Shown: piece after piece, positions 10,947-20,487 of the stretch
Numbering within the stretch: position 1 is the stretch's first letter
Layout of the letters: each line of letters starts with the position of its first letter
Notes under the pieces: generated by a model
What the model was told of the DNA's origin: nothing
The model's input: the letters and a program-made list of their open reading frames with translations, nothing else
The model's database searches: none
Translations under genes and position numbers: made by a program
Assembly (NCBI GenBank): GCA_002104905.1
Contig: MCFE01000431.1
Location: 1-64,000, forward strand
Direction: 5' to 3'
Source of the DNA: Basidiobolus meristosporus CBS 931.73
Taxonomy: Eukaryota > Basidiobolomycota > Basidiobolomycetes > Basidiobolales > Basidiobolaceae
Length of the DNA stretch: 64,000 nucleotides

Positions 10947-11237
10947 TCTGACAGCTTGTTGTTAACCAAATATCATTCAAAAATCAAATCAAAATACCAA
11001 TATCTTTCGCTACATATTCATATTGAAAATCAGCAAGCAAGGAAAAGAAAAATACTTAAAATTTTGTTTGCAAAATGACATACTTGTTTGATTACGATTA
11101 CAGTTTTCTGATCTTTAAAATCAAAATTCATAACTGGATGTTTAAGCGGGCACACAACTTTGCATAAAAATCGGAAAAGAGTAAGTCTGTAGTCGAACTT
11201 TATTGTAGCGGCTACTGGTGACCATCCACTCAGACTT

Positions 11238-11464
11238 GCCAACCTCTGACTGCTCCAGTGCGCTTGGTTTTCGTTGCTCTGTTGCCAGCCTCACGCGTTC
11301 CCCAAGTCTTTAATAACCTTGCCATCTCACAATTACTTGAAGATGCCAATGTCAACACTAGGCTCCAGAGGACAACGCCCTCGACATGGATCGAAATCAT
11401 CAGCAGGGACCCACTACTCAAGCCTTCACCCAACCAGTTCTCCAGAAGCTTGAGCTACAGATAG
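11238..11464 (+). other. Open frame of unknown nature
   Basis: The frame (CQPLTAPVRLVFVALLP... up to TAG 11462-11464) has balanced codon use but no ATG start and no paralogue seen in the window. It could be the 3' exon of a decayed gene. Confidence 0.2.
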
Positions 11465-13120
11465 ACGCCACTCTACCCAACTGCTCAATTGTTCGAAAAT
11501 CCAAATTTAACGAAAGATAGAATGAAGGGGCTAAGAGTTATGGGATTGAGATTATTTATTACAATGCTTTAATATTCATTACCATCGCTTTAAGCTACCT
11601 TTACTGTTCCTTAGTAGACCCATACCACACTCACATACCTCAGGAATGACTGTATGGTGACACTCCTGCGTAATGATTTCGGGCAATAGCTATCTGTGCT
11701 GGGGCATAAGGCCAGTGGGGGGGGGTACAGAGAGGCATTGTAATTATCAATCTATTTATCTCGCTTCTAGCTCGATCCCCTAGTACCACAGACACTGTTT
11801 CAAAGGTGAAGTCCTTACTCCGGTAAGTCAGGTCCAAAAGCGTACGTGTTCTCTTAAAATATGCCTTGCATTGTTGTATATTACACTCACATCTCAGTAA
11901 CCATGGTCTATGGGTAGACAAATGCGCCAAAGAAAACGCTCAATCCGGAAGAAGAGTGTTTGACACGGTTATTCTGGAGATTGCCGACTTGATTCCTCAT
12001 AGCTCATCTTACAATGGGAAGTGCGGAGTTTGGCCGGCATACCAACGCATGCACCGAAGTATTGAGGATGCATGGCTGTTATCGTACTTCTATTTCTCAT
12101 CCAAAAAGGCTTCATTGAAATGAATGAACAAACCTGCGGTGTTACATACTCAGTTTACTTGCCACCAACGCAGTGAATGTAGCCTCGATTCGGGTCTATC
12201 ATCTCAGCCCACCACTATGCCAAGACTAAACCCGCTCTAGAGACATGAACAACTTGAATGGATTGATGGCCTAACCGAATATTTTGTTATGGCTTGACAA
12301 GGACAATGAACAGCACTTATTGATTCATTAAATTGCACTTTGCTCATTTCACCAGTACTCTTGGTTCAACTCTAAGTAGGGCAATAGTGGCAATACCAAG
12401 TCTAACAACGCACTTGTATGCACAAGCACATGTCGGGATATGAGGGAAAGAGGATCAGGCAGTTAGTGCCCAGATGGTAAATATCTTAATCTTCAGTGTG
12501 TATTTCCACGGGTAAAGTCTTATTAATGTAAGCTGCGGATAAACTTCACCACTTTAATGAATGGAAAGTAGTAAGCTTCTTATCCACAAAGCCATTGCAT
12601 ACCACTTAGTCATATCTATATTTACTTGTATGTGGAATGACGAAAAATCAAAGAGTCATCCAACAAACACTTGCGTGTTATTGCAAATAGCGGCATCTAG
12701 ATTTAAAATCAAGATTCATCGGTATTTTTGGGGTTCTCTAGCTAGTGTTTATCGCAGACCATGTGCAACAATGTTATATATCATTTATACTTTATAAGCG
12801 ACAGTGTTACCTGCATATGTTGATTGAATATCATTACCGCTTTAAGTCTCAAACGGTATTCACTCTCATTCCATTGTTACAGACTGCTTAGCCACAACAG
12901 CCATAGAATGTACATGCTACAGTAAACGTAATTATCAACATTGTCTATGCATCTCGAGGTCCTGATTTACTTTCCCGTTAGAGACCAAAGATGCCTTATT
13001 GGTGTAGAACTACCCCTACACAATAGCATATCTGAAGAGCAACCCGGTTTATGGATTTTGATTTTGTGTATTAATACCACATTAACTCTGTATCACTATG
13101 CCATAATGCTGCAGCTTTGT
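11465..13120. other. Intergenic, one weak ORF
   Basis: Only the plus-strand frame at 11866-12123 (VFDTVILEIADLIPHSSS) stands out. It loosely resembles a broken plus-strand frame near 15985-16050 (IWNDIKDIIDQIALIPH). Both may be relics of one small-protein family, but the match is short. The rest shows nothing. Confidence 0.25.
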
Positions 13121-13124
13121 GGAA

Positions 13125-13241
13125 CTGGTTTACATTACCCAGGTAGCCTTCTGAGCTGGTTTACATTACCCAGGTAGCCTTCTGAGCTGGTTTACATTAC
13201 CCAGGTAGCCTTCTGAGCTGGTTTACATTACCCGGGTAACT
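13125..13241 (+). repeat. 31-bp tandem repeat, about 3.8 units
   Basis: Units start at 13125, 13156, 13187 and 13218 with CTGGTTTACATTACCCAGGT. The first three are identical over the unit and the fourth begins to diverge (CCGGGTAA). It lies 140 bp before the start of the small secreted gene at 13384. Confidence 0.9.
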
Positions 13242-13322
13242 TTCTTCTCTTGCACAACCATTTGTAGAGCTAGCCACAGCGACTATTGACAAAAGTATGT
13301 GCAACAATGGGGAAATGACGCC

Positions 13323-13329
13323 TATATAT
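13323..13329 (+). promoter_or_regulatory. TATA box of 13384 gene
   Basis: TATATAT lies 61 bp before the ATG and is followed by an A/C-rich leader ending TCAAAACA before the ATG, a typical fungal start context. Confidence 0.55.
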
Positions 13330-13383
13330 TGAGCTCACCTTGCTGCTAGACATCATTCACACACTAAGCTCTCAATCAAAACA

Positions 13384-13566
13384 ATGATAAAGAAATTTGC
13401 AGTCTCCTTGATGGTCGCCTTCCTTGTGGCCAGCTCCAGTTCCGGCTCCGTAGATGCTCTCTCGTGCCAAGCCCAAGGGAACTCAAGAGGCTCCTTGTGC
13501 GTTGAAGATCCGTGTTCTGGGATACTGGATGCAAGTCTGGCCAAAGATGCTGTATCTGATGATTAA
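13384..13566 (+). CDS. Very small predicted secreted peptide (60 aa)
   Basis: The ATG opens a classical signal peptide: two lysines, then the hydrophobic core FAVSLMVAFLVASS, with likely cleavage near SVDA-LS around residue 25. The mature part would be about 35 aa with three cysteines (28, 39, 44) and an acidic tail. The start is supported by the TATA box 61 bp upstream and by the ATG context. Its length, leader and stop look real even though it is short. An odd number of cysteines suggests either one free cysteine or pairing between chains. No known family is recognised. A tandem repeat sits in its upstream region. Confidence 0.6.
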   Translation: MIKKFAVSLMVAFLVASSSSGSVDALSCQAQGNSRGSLCVEDPCSGILDASLAKDAVSDD

Positions 13567-14650
13567 TAAATCTATTACGTTCAATGTTGAATGCTAGAAA
13601 TAATGCAAGTATACAAAGTAGCCGGATAAAGAAGTAAACAGTGTATGTTGGGGTATTCTAACCATACATGCTACACATCATTTACAACAGTATAAATAAA
13701 AGTGCTACTCTGTCAAAAACCTTTGGTGGATGCTGGACAATAAGTATAAATACACTAGTAGATGTATGTGACTATTTATTCCCATAAGATCAGGGCCTGG
13801 GATCCCATTATAATCACTAATTAGTCTTAGTGCTTCTGTTTGATGCTTCCTATTCTGTTTATAGAATCATCAACCTAGACTAGTGCTTCCAACAGTAATA
13901 TTTGTGTGTGAATTTCATGATAGCATATTACCAAATCTTGTGAAAGGTTATTCACCCTATTCACCCTATTCACCCTACTCACCCTACTCACCCTATTAGG
14001 ATCACTTAACCTACAGGCAAGCTCCCAAATACATAAACTGCCAATAGACAGTATTTGCGTGATATCAGGGTAAAACAAATCTAGCAAAATACCTATATGG
14101 CTGCAGGAGGACTCAAATAAGAGTTCTAGATAATCTATTTTTCCTGCTTAGAAACATGTTGATTTCTTCAGCACCTACATAGATCAGCGCAATAGCTGTT
14201 GCAGATTCAAAGTGGCGTCTGGCTGATAGATGCTTAACGGTCTCAAGGTTATTTTGGATATACTCTGAGTTCTAGATTGTTTGGCAACATAAATTAAACA
14301 AAGCCTTTTCTAAAGGAAGCCAACGCTACTAAGGCAAAAGCAAAGACCTCAGGGGTGCCATATCATATTGACCGCAACAGAAAAGGATTGTCTTCAGAAG
14401 TGCGGAGCGTGCGACATGATACTGATTGCTGGAACGGATGCCTGTACATGGCAGTTGTACACGTGTATCTGATCAAAACACTTGAACAATCAAAGTAGCA
14501 GTTCACACATATGTTAGATGCTCACAGTGCAATGAGCATAATACAGCTGGGTCAAAGGAACGCGGATTTGAACTCATTTATTTCACAATGCTTCCGCTAA
14601 ATATCCATAACAGCAACATCTCCAAGAGTCCACCGGCTAAGTAGGCACCA
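13567..14650. other. Intergenic with a minisatellite
   Basis: Apart from the nonamer repeat at 13951-13998, no gene or element is recognised in this AT-rich stretch. Confidence 0.5.
13951..13998 (+). repeat. 9-bp tandem repeat (TTCACCCTA-type)
   Basis: There are five consecutive units of TTCACCCTA/CTCACCCTA. Read on the other strand the unit is TAGGGTGAA or TAGGGTGAG, which merely resembles telomeric text and sits internally. Confidence 0.85.
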
Positions 14651-14658
14651 ACCAAACC

Positions 14659-14877
14659 CTACAAAATTACCCATGTCTGGCTATCCACGCAGGCGGTCCC
14701 CTTTCTTCCTTCGAGGATCTGCTTGAAGGACAGCTCGCCAGTTCCGGGTCCTCTCCAAGTCCAGCGAATCCCTTTGACTGTGACTGAGGCGTAGTTCCCG
14801 TTGTTAGCTCTCTTGGCTCTGGCAATTTCTTCTCTGACATCGGCAGAATACAAACGGGCTTCTTGATCGGATACCAT
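14659..14877 (-). CDS. Small protein of unknown function (72 aa)
   Basis: The frame begins MVSDQEARLYSADVREE and contains a Trp-rich, basic centre (GIRWTWRGPGTGELSF) before a short C-terminus. The start is well supported: on the minus strand TATAAAG (14933-14939) lies 56 bp before the ATG, and wobble positions are GC-rich as in genes. There is no signal peptide. The stop overlaps a possible splice donor (GTAATT after the last Trp), so a further exon cannot be excluded. The family is not recognised. Confidence 0.5.
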   Translation of the reverse strand: MVSDQEARLYSADVREEIARAKRANNGNYASVTVKGIRWTWRGPGTGELSFKQILEGRKGTACVDSQTWVIL

Positions 14878-14932
14878 GGCTGAGAAAGTGGAGTGCAATA
14901 AGTCTTGAGACTGACAAGCCCACACCTGCTGC

Positions 14933-14939
14933 TTTATAT
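14933..14939 (-). promoter_or_regulatory. TATA box of 14877 gene
   Basis: On the minus strand GTGATATAAAGC contains TATAAAG at the usual distance (about 56 bp) from the ATG. The GTGATATAAA core is also found in the family-A promoters. Confidence 0.5.
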
Positions 14940-15113
14940 CACCTTATCCAGGTGGTGGCTTAGTGTTGGCTGCTTCATGTGCCCTTTTCTACTAAGTATA
15001 GCGGCTTCCCACCTAAAGTGCTGAGTCTTAGGCCAAGCTTGGAGAAATAATCCAGAAATCATGAATGATTACAGTTGAGGCCAAATCTGCAACATTACCT
15101 GAGGAAACCAGTA

Positions 15114-15392
15114 CTAGCTAAACACATCCATGAATATTTCCTTCTTGCCGGCACCGTCTCTATGCACCATGCCGGTCATTGGTGACAAGGATTTGCACCA
15201 ATCAGCAATGAGTCTGTTCTTGAAATAACAGGTTATATAATCAACCTGCCCAAAAGAATGACCGTGGTAGTCGGTGGCTGAGCTCTTAATCCGACGCTGT
15301 ACTCCATCTGTGGCAGGGTAAAGTTTGCAATAGATAAGTGCATGTGTCTTGCAAGAAAGCATCGCCATCCAAGCTATTGATTGTAGCAGCAT
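15114..15392 (-). CDS. Possible small secreted protein (92 aa)
   Basis: The minus-strand ATG opens MLLQSIAWMAMLSCKTHA, which could serve as a short signal peptide. The remainder is basic with several Tyr and Cys residues. The region 15590-15765 on the same strand repeats this gene in decayed form (shared blocks such as AACAGGTTA and TTGCTGATTGG), showing a local tandem duplication. An internal ATG within the leader could be the true start. The family is not recognised. Confidence 0.35.
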   Translation of the reverse strand: MLLQSIAWMAMLSCKTHALIYCKLYPATDGVQRRIKSSATDYHGHSFGQVDYITCYFKNRLIADWCKSLSPMTGMVHRDGAGKKEIFMDVFS

Positions 15393-15589
15393 AGATAAAG
15401 CGTAACACAAATAAAGTGAACAGGCACAATTGGCTTGTTTCTTGACAAATAACTAATTGAAAACGCGTGTACTACAACAAGAAATTCCAAGGCAGCCTCA
15501 ACTATCCCAAGCACTATCCACTCAATATCCCCAACTCTTGGCAAAAAACTAACCAATTTCTTCTCGCCTGTACTGTGCTGTACACCCTA

Positions 15590-15765
15590 TGACAGTCGTA
15601 TCGTTCACCAATCAGCAACAACCCTAGGTTCTTGTAATAACAGGTTAATTTAATAAGCCTCCCCCAAAGCTTGACTGTGGTTGCTGCTCTCCAGTTGCGG
15701 CAGGGTCAGATCAGCAATATATTTAATCATGTGTACAGCAAGAAAACAGCACTACCAAAGGACAA
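15590..15765 (-). pseudogene. Decayed tandem copy of the 15114-15392 gene
   Basis: The sequence keeps the order of blocks of its neighbour (tract near CACATG, CCTGCCxCA, TAACCTGTTATT, GTTGCTGATTGGTG) but carries frameshifts and stops throughout. Confidence 0.4.
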
Positions 15766-16174
15766 TACCTTCCAGGCAATGACAGGACTATTGTAAGAGA
15801 CACTTGCCTTAAAGATGGAATAAAGATACCAAAAGTGCATGTTAAGCTCACAGGACTACACTGATACAAAAGAGTACCAAACCCCATTGAAATTGACCGC
15901 AATGACCTTGGACTTTCTCGACGGTAACCCTCAAGCTCATTACTAAAAAATTACCGAAGTCCTTACTAACACGGATAGTTATTGCAAAAACTGAGAGAAT
16001 TTGGAACGATATTAAGGATATCATTGACCAGATCGCCCTCATTCCTCACACTTTGAAGTGCAACCTATACTGTGTAGCCTTGGTACGAAGAGGTAAAGTA
16101 GCAAAGGTTAAATCAATCTAGCTCGCATAAAGCTAGCGCTATGAACGAAGCCTAATTGAGTGGGATCGAGGTGA

Positions 16175-16181
16175 TATAAAT
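16175..16181 (+). promoter_or_regulatory. TATA box of family-A gene
   Basis: TATAAAT is embedded in the conserved GTGATATAAATCGG block, 41 bp before the ATG at 16216 but only 20 bp before the ATG at 16195. The spacing favours 16216 as the translated start. Confidence 0.6.
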
Positions 16182-16215
16182 CGGCAAAATTCGCATGAGA
16201 CTCCACCAGCCAGTC

Positions 16216-16746
16216 ATGCAGCTTTCCTTCCTCTTGCTAGTTTCCGCCATCGCTTCGTTGCAAGCAATCTCCGCTACCCCACTCGGTGACTCCCAGGTAG
16301 CCTTCACCAATGAGCCATGCGTCGAACAACAGGGTGCTTGTTATCAGGACACTTCGGTCCCCAGTCAAGAATACCAGCCGTCAACTGAGGAGGTGGATGA
16401 TTCGGAGATGAGTGCTCCAATGCAGACAAGCGAGACTCCGGGTGAGCAGCCAGGATTCTCTGGGTTGCAAGGGTTCGACATTTCCAATCTTCAACCATCC
16501 CAAGCCTTGTTGGACAACATCAATGGCCATTCTGCCAGTAAAGCCAATGCCTTGTCCAACTCAAACCAGTTCGACCAAGCGCAAGTCATTGATCAAACTC
16601 TGTACCAGCCCAAGCAGCAACAGCCACAAATTATCATCACTCAGCCAGCAGCACGTGCGCTTAGAGGGGGATACAAGAAGTATAAGAGATCTGCTCGTCG
16701 CCACTTCAAAGTTAGATATTTCAGTGGAAACAGATACTCGGATTAG
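16216..16746 (+). CDS. Secreted protein with a basic C-terminal peptide (family A, intact)
   Basis: This intronless frame gives 176 aa from the ATG at 16216; an in-frame ATG at 16195 would add seven residues but leaves only 20 bp to the TATA box. MQLSFLLLVSAIASLQAISA is a clear signal peptide. It is followed by a Cys pair (CVEQQGAC), an acidic Ser/Thr-rich stretch, a Gln/Asn-rich middle and a strongly basic end. A KR pair precedes SARRHFKVRYFSGNRYSD, and GGYKKYKR before it resembles a Kex2 processing site. The protein may therefore be a precursor whose cationic C-terminal peptide is released. Broken relatives lie at 5231 and 8930, and the C-terminal KYKRSARRHFK is kept in the latter. Function is not known. 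Confidence 0.65.
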   Translation: MQLSFLLLVSAIASLQAISATPLGDSQVAFTNEPCVEQQGACYQDTSVPSQEYQPSTEEVDDSEMSAPMQTSETPGEQPGFSGLQGFDISNLQPSQALLDNINGHSASKANALSNSNQFDQAQVIDQTLYQPKQQQPQIIITQPAARALRGGYKKYKRSARRHFKVRYFSGNRYSD

Positions 16747-16969
16747 CAATAGAATAAAGACAAAAGCCATGTAACTACACATATCAGGTTTAGTCATGAT
16801 GAGCTCCACAAAATAATGGAAGGAAATTGAAAAAATAAGAAACTATGGAAACGTTTGTAAAATACTGAGGGTATGAGTAATGACCTGATTAGTCAAGGAA
16901 AGGTGAGCTATGCTATACATAATAGGAATTTACCCAGTACACAAATTCATTATTCAACTGTTTCTCCAC

Positions 16970-17265
16970 ATGCGCTTTGTTACCGTAGCAGTGATTCCAG
17001 GCCTTGCCACGAATCATGTAGCCGTTGCTGCCCCTGTTCTTTTCCACGCACTCGCGAGTATAGAAGGGCTCATTATCGCATCTCCCCATGTGCACAGTAT
17101 GCAGCCGATTACTACCAAAACACTCGAGCTTTACCTGTCGTTAAGACGCCCAATGTCCAATCCCCGTTATTGCGCCAGGCTTTCACCACCGTGATCAGAA
17201 AGCACGATAACCTGAACATTACTAATGCCAACGGCACTAAAGGCCTCGTGACAAAATACAGATAA
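16970..17265 (+). pseudogene. Broken copy of secreted-protein family B
   Basis: It starts MRFVTVAVIPGLATNHVAVA, like the intact gene at 9570. A deletion of seven bases right after the leader shifts the frame; the original frame continues as REYRRAHYR and runs to TAA 17263-17265. About 200 bp encoding the last third, with three of the six cysteines, are missing. Confidence 0.65.
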
Positions 17266-17696
17266 ATCAACCTAAACAGAGAATATTGAGTAGGCAAAAC
17301 AAATAAACCCTCCTTGCGCGACTACCCTACTCTCACAGTCTCACAGACTATCAATCCATGGTAGACACAGTGCACCAGTCCAAAAAGAATTGATAACCTA
17401 CAACGACAGACATCGAAGGAACAGGGACACTTCACATTTGGTTGGTAGCAAGGGTGAAATAGTGCATGCAACAGTTCAATCAGCGTTATGTATCAACTAC
17501 CGTATTGGAGAACCGGTAGGTCCCTACTTTGGGATGTCAGTGAGCCTTTGTAAACGCCATTTTAAATGTTTGTGTAGTTGCTGCATCGAACTGTAAAATA
17601 AGTGTATCGATATTGGGAGTTAAATTGCCGTAAACATGATTTTTGGTCTAAGCCAAAATACGATTGTAGTATTCGTGAGACGCAAAACGACTCATA

Positions 17697-17981
17697 CTAC
17701 GACTTCTCAAGCAAGGGCTTGATGCGTGCACACAGGAATGGCACTGTTCTTACGTAGTTGGTTATTTCATAGTCAATGTTTCCAGTACGGAGCAGTATAT
17801 ATAATACAGTTTTTTTTGTCTCTTCTAATATTGTGGGATTTGGCCACGAAATAAGGGAAAATTTTTTCGATTTTTTTCCCCTATAAATAGGAAGCATCTG
17901 CAGCTCGGTATCGTTACGACTGTACTTTACAGGATTATGTATATAGTACATACCCAGTACACTAAAGGACGGTTTGCGCAT
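17697..17981 (-). CDS. Family-C small basic protein (94 aa), open copy
   Basis: The continuous minus-strand frame starts at ATG 17979-17981 and ends at TAG 17697-17699. It has two parts shared with other copies: MYYIHNPVKYSRNDT (copy A) and YEITNYVRTVPF near the C-terminus (copy A and the diverged copy at 25453-25672). Against the diverged copy, the YVRTV codons differ mainly at third positions, which suggests past selection on the protein. There is no signal peptide, it is very basic and rich in Tyr/Ile/Lys. Function unknown. A non-coding duplicated segment is the alternative. Confidence 0.4.
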   Translation of the reverse strand: MRKPSFSVLGMYYIHNPVKYSRNDTELQMLPIYRGKKSKKFSLISWPNPTILEETKKTVLYILLRTGNIDYEITNYVRTVPFLCARIKPLLEKS

Positions 17982-18125
17982 TCTGACAGCTTGTTGTTAC
18001 CCAACTATCATCCAAAAATCAAATCAAATCAAATCAAAATATCAATCTATATTGCTACAAATTCACATTATAAATCAGCAAGCAATGAAAAGAAAAATGC
18101 TTAAAATTTTGTTTGCAAGATGGCA

Positions 18126-18840
18126 GTGATAGATAATTCTTAGGTGAATTCTATTATATATATATATATATACTATTTACTATATTCCTACTAACCTCAT
18201 CAACTAATATAGTGACACCAATATCCACATCCTTTCATCTCAATGAAGGTAGCAGCTTAGTCGCAATAACTGACCATATAAATCAGTAAATCTCTTTCAG
18301 AGTTTTTTATCCTTAATCCCTGTTACCTTATTTTTCGTATTGACACCATTAAACCATAAATAGCCGAACCGGTGTGTGCTAAGTGTAGGATATCTCCATA
18401 TTGAGGTAAATTGATTTAGCTACACACGACATTACTATAAGCAGGAACTACTCGTAACTTAATTCCGGCACTTTCCATCTTGGCGAATGTTGCGGGGGCG
18501 AAATCGCATTAACCAGAGACGTTTTGTAATTGGTGTATGGATCTGGAAGCCAAAACACTGGAAAGTTATTGCTGTTACTAGTTGGTAATTACCATATTAC
18601 TTGAGCCACTATGTTCCCTCGGATAAACTTGCTCGACACAAAGAAAAAACCCAGGAAAATCGAACTCAAGACTTCGAGCGCAATCAGATTCCGCTATCAG
18701 ACAAGCTTCCACCAGTAATAAGCCTTCTCTTTGGAACACTTTCTGATAAGCAATTACCAGCACTAAACCTTCTCTTTGGAATACTTTGAGATAGGCAATT
18801 CTTCCAAAAATTTTCCTACTAGTAACTGAGGTTTGGGGAA
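18126..18840. other. Intergenic, no gene recognised
   Basis: It contains a (TA)n run near 18155-18170 and no supported reading frame. Confidence 0.5.
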
Positions 18841-18844
18841 CCAA

Positions 18845-18851
18845 TATAAAA
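18845..18851 (+). promoter_or_regulatory. TATA box of 18883 gene
   Basis: TATAAAA lies 38 bp before the ATG, the same spacing class as other genes here. The leader ends CCATAACA before the ATG. Confidence 0.6.
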
Positions 18852-18882
18852 GAGAAACGTAGCATGGTATGCTGCCATAACA

Positions 18883-19581
18883 ATGCTTTTCCGTATAACT
18901 GACCTCGCTATTCTGGGTGTACTTGCCGCCTCTGTAACAAGCAAGCCTCTGGACCCTAAGATTGGCACAAACGGATTACTTCCTCCCTTGACATACTCCC
19001 CTATTGTGGAGGAGTTTCCGCCTAACCTGCCATTCACAAGTGTAACACATCAATGCCTGATCAATAGTATGAACTATCCCACTTGGTATTCGGCCGTGCT
19101 TTCCTCCGAAGCAGACTTGCAGTTCCTAGACTGGGAGTATCCAATGAACGAAACTAACTACCAGGTTGATGATAGCGAGACCTCTGTGTCCCCTAACTCC
19201 ATTCCCAACGGAGTCATGGGCTATTGTAACGGAGAGGATGGCGCCTATGGATCTACCTATCAGTTGTATTATCCAAAGATCAACCAATGCTACAACATAT
19301 CGCCCAAGCCCAATGTGGGAGTTATGAATTTCAGTCCTTTCGCTGAGAATACTTTCTGCTTCTTCAGTGAGGCTAACTGCCGTGGAGAGCGTGTGTGTGT
19401 CTACCGAAGCCTATCAAATCCTAGCTCAGATGGATTGATTGTCCCAGCAACTACCAATATGCTAAGCAACGGAATCCTCAGTACCTTGGCTTTGTCTCCC
19501 AAGCCAGCAGATGGATATGTTTCACCACTATGTAGTGTGATTAACCCTCCCAACACCCATCTTGAGAGGAGCCAGTGCTGA
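18883..19581 (+). CDS. Secreted eight-cysteine protein, possibly crystallin-like at its C-terminus
   Basis: This intronless 232-aa protein has a signal peptide (about residues 1-20, ITDLAILGVLAASVTS). Eight cysteines at 58, 115, 136, 159, 166, 172, 217 and 232 allow four disulfides. The last is the C-terminal residue. The segment 157-205 (TFCFFSEANCRGERVCVYR, then a loop and NGILSTLAL) has the aromatic-x-C-x-G plus hydrophobic-turn layout of a beta/gamma-crystallin Greek-key motif. That resemblance is by eye only. The TATA box and start context support the chosen ATG. There is no paralogue in the window. A cell-wall or effector role is possible but unproven. Confidence 0.75.
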   Translation: MLFRITDLAILGVLAASVTSKPLDPKIGTNGLLPPLTYSPIVEEFPPNLPFTSVTHQCLINSMNYPTWYSAVLSSEADLQFLDWEYPMNETNYQVDDSETSVSPNSIPNGVMGYCNGEDGAYGSTYQLYYPKINQCYNISPKPNVGVMNFSPFAENTFCFFSEANCRGERVCVYRSLSNPSSDGLIVPATTNMLSNGILSTLALSPKPADGYVSPLCSVINPPNTHLERSQC

Positions 19582-19939
19582 AGTAAAGACTAGCACCAAC
19601 ATATAGATAATCAATAAACAGCAAATGAAATCCCACATGCACTGAAGCAATAGCAAACGACAGTTATCTTAACGATAACCAACATCCATGACCCAATACC
19701 CTGTACACTACACACAATGTAACTTTCAAGACTAACGTAGTTAATAATACCATGGTTGAATACTCAGCGTAAGTGGAGTGAGTGCTATTTAACCAAAATT
19801 ATGCGATAATCGTCCAAGCGTGAACTACTAGCAGGTATAGTGACTTGCAGTGTCACGCCGGTTAATGACATTGGCAGTCAATGTCGATATGGAATCAGTT
19901 CATCTATACTTACAAACAATGCAAGCGCCGGACGAATCA

Positions 19940-20487
19940 GTATTATCTCACATTACCTGGTCCAGCTTTTGTAATACCTCCGTGATTGCGTCACGTGTCA
20001 ATAAAATTTTGCGTGCTCAATCACGATTCGATTCTTCCAAGTGGCAGTCTATACGGCTTCACGAATATTTAGCTACGTAAATAGTCAGACGACAGTAACG
20101 TACATGTAAGCTAAAAGCTCACTAATTTGACACTAAAAGATGCACGCCTATTGACTCTCCAAAACTACGAAAGTCAGGTAGTCTGAAACCTTCATCTCCC
20201 CGAAGCCACTCAGCCCAAAAGTAGATTCGTAACTAGAACGTATAGACAATCAAAGCATAGGCGGTCATGTCTATCCCCCCCCTGCTTGATGTATATTACA
20301 TAACACACCATAAAAGCCATCGTAGTTCTAACCAAAAATGGTCAGTATCTCAACTACTTGATAAGTGATCATCATCAAAAAAAATGATCATTTGCCAGAA
20401 ATTTCGATCAATTTGTCATCCAGTTTCACGAGCCCATTATATAACGTGACTCGATGAACCTGGTTTGGTATTCAGAACTAAATTACA
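19940..20487 (+). promoter_or_regulatory. Upstream region of DJ-1 copy 2, shared with copy 3
   Basis: About 545 bp before copy 2 is nearly identical to 23333-23906 before copy 3. Recognisable parts are TTGCGTCACGTGTCA (overlapping CRE-like TGCGTCA and E-box CACGTG at 19992-19997), a C-run ending CCCCTGC (CCCCT is the complement of the stress element AGGGG) near 20275, and TATATAA at 20438-20444, 44 bp before the end of the region. Confidence 0.55.

Larger units (their letters stand above)
8858..11060. repeat. Segmental duplication, copy A
   Basis: It runs from the GGTTAAATCAATCTAGCTCGC promoter block to the AAATCAAATCAAA tail and aligns along its length with 16106-18125. It carries the same three items in the same order and orientation: family A (plus), family B (plus) and family C (minus). 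Differences include a lost TATA region before family A and extra bases within families B and C. Confidence 0.75.
16106..18125. repeat. Segmental duplication, copy B
   Basis: This is the partner of 8858-11060. It keeps family A intact with its promoter, has family B frameshifted and about 200 bp shorter, and keeps family C as one open frame. An (AAATC)n run marks the right end in both copies. Confidence 0.75.

Noticed and set aside
13125-13241. CRISPR-like array
   Set aside because: The 31-bp units are directly adjacent with no unique spacers, and the host is eukaryotic; it is a plain tandem repeat.
13951-13998. Telomere-like repeat TAGGGTGA(A/G)
   Set aside because: Only five internal units of a nine-base repeat, unlike the usual TTAGGG-type array, with normal sequence on both sides.
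16195-16215. Upstream ATG as start of the family-A protein
   Set aside because: It is only 20 bp from the TATA box and would put charged residues before a signal peptide that already starts well at 16216.
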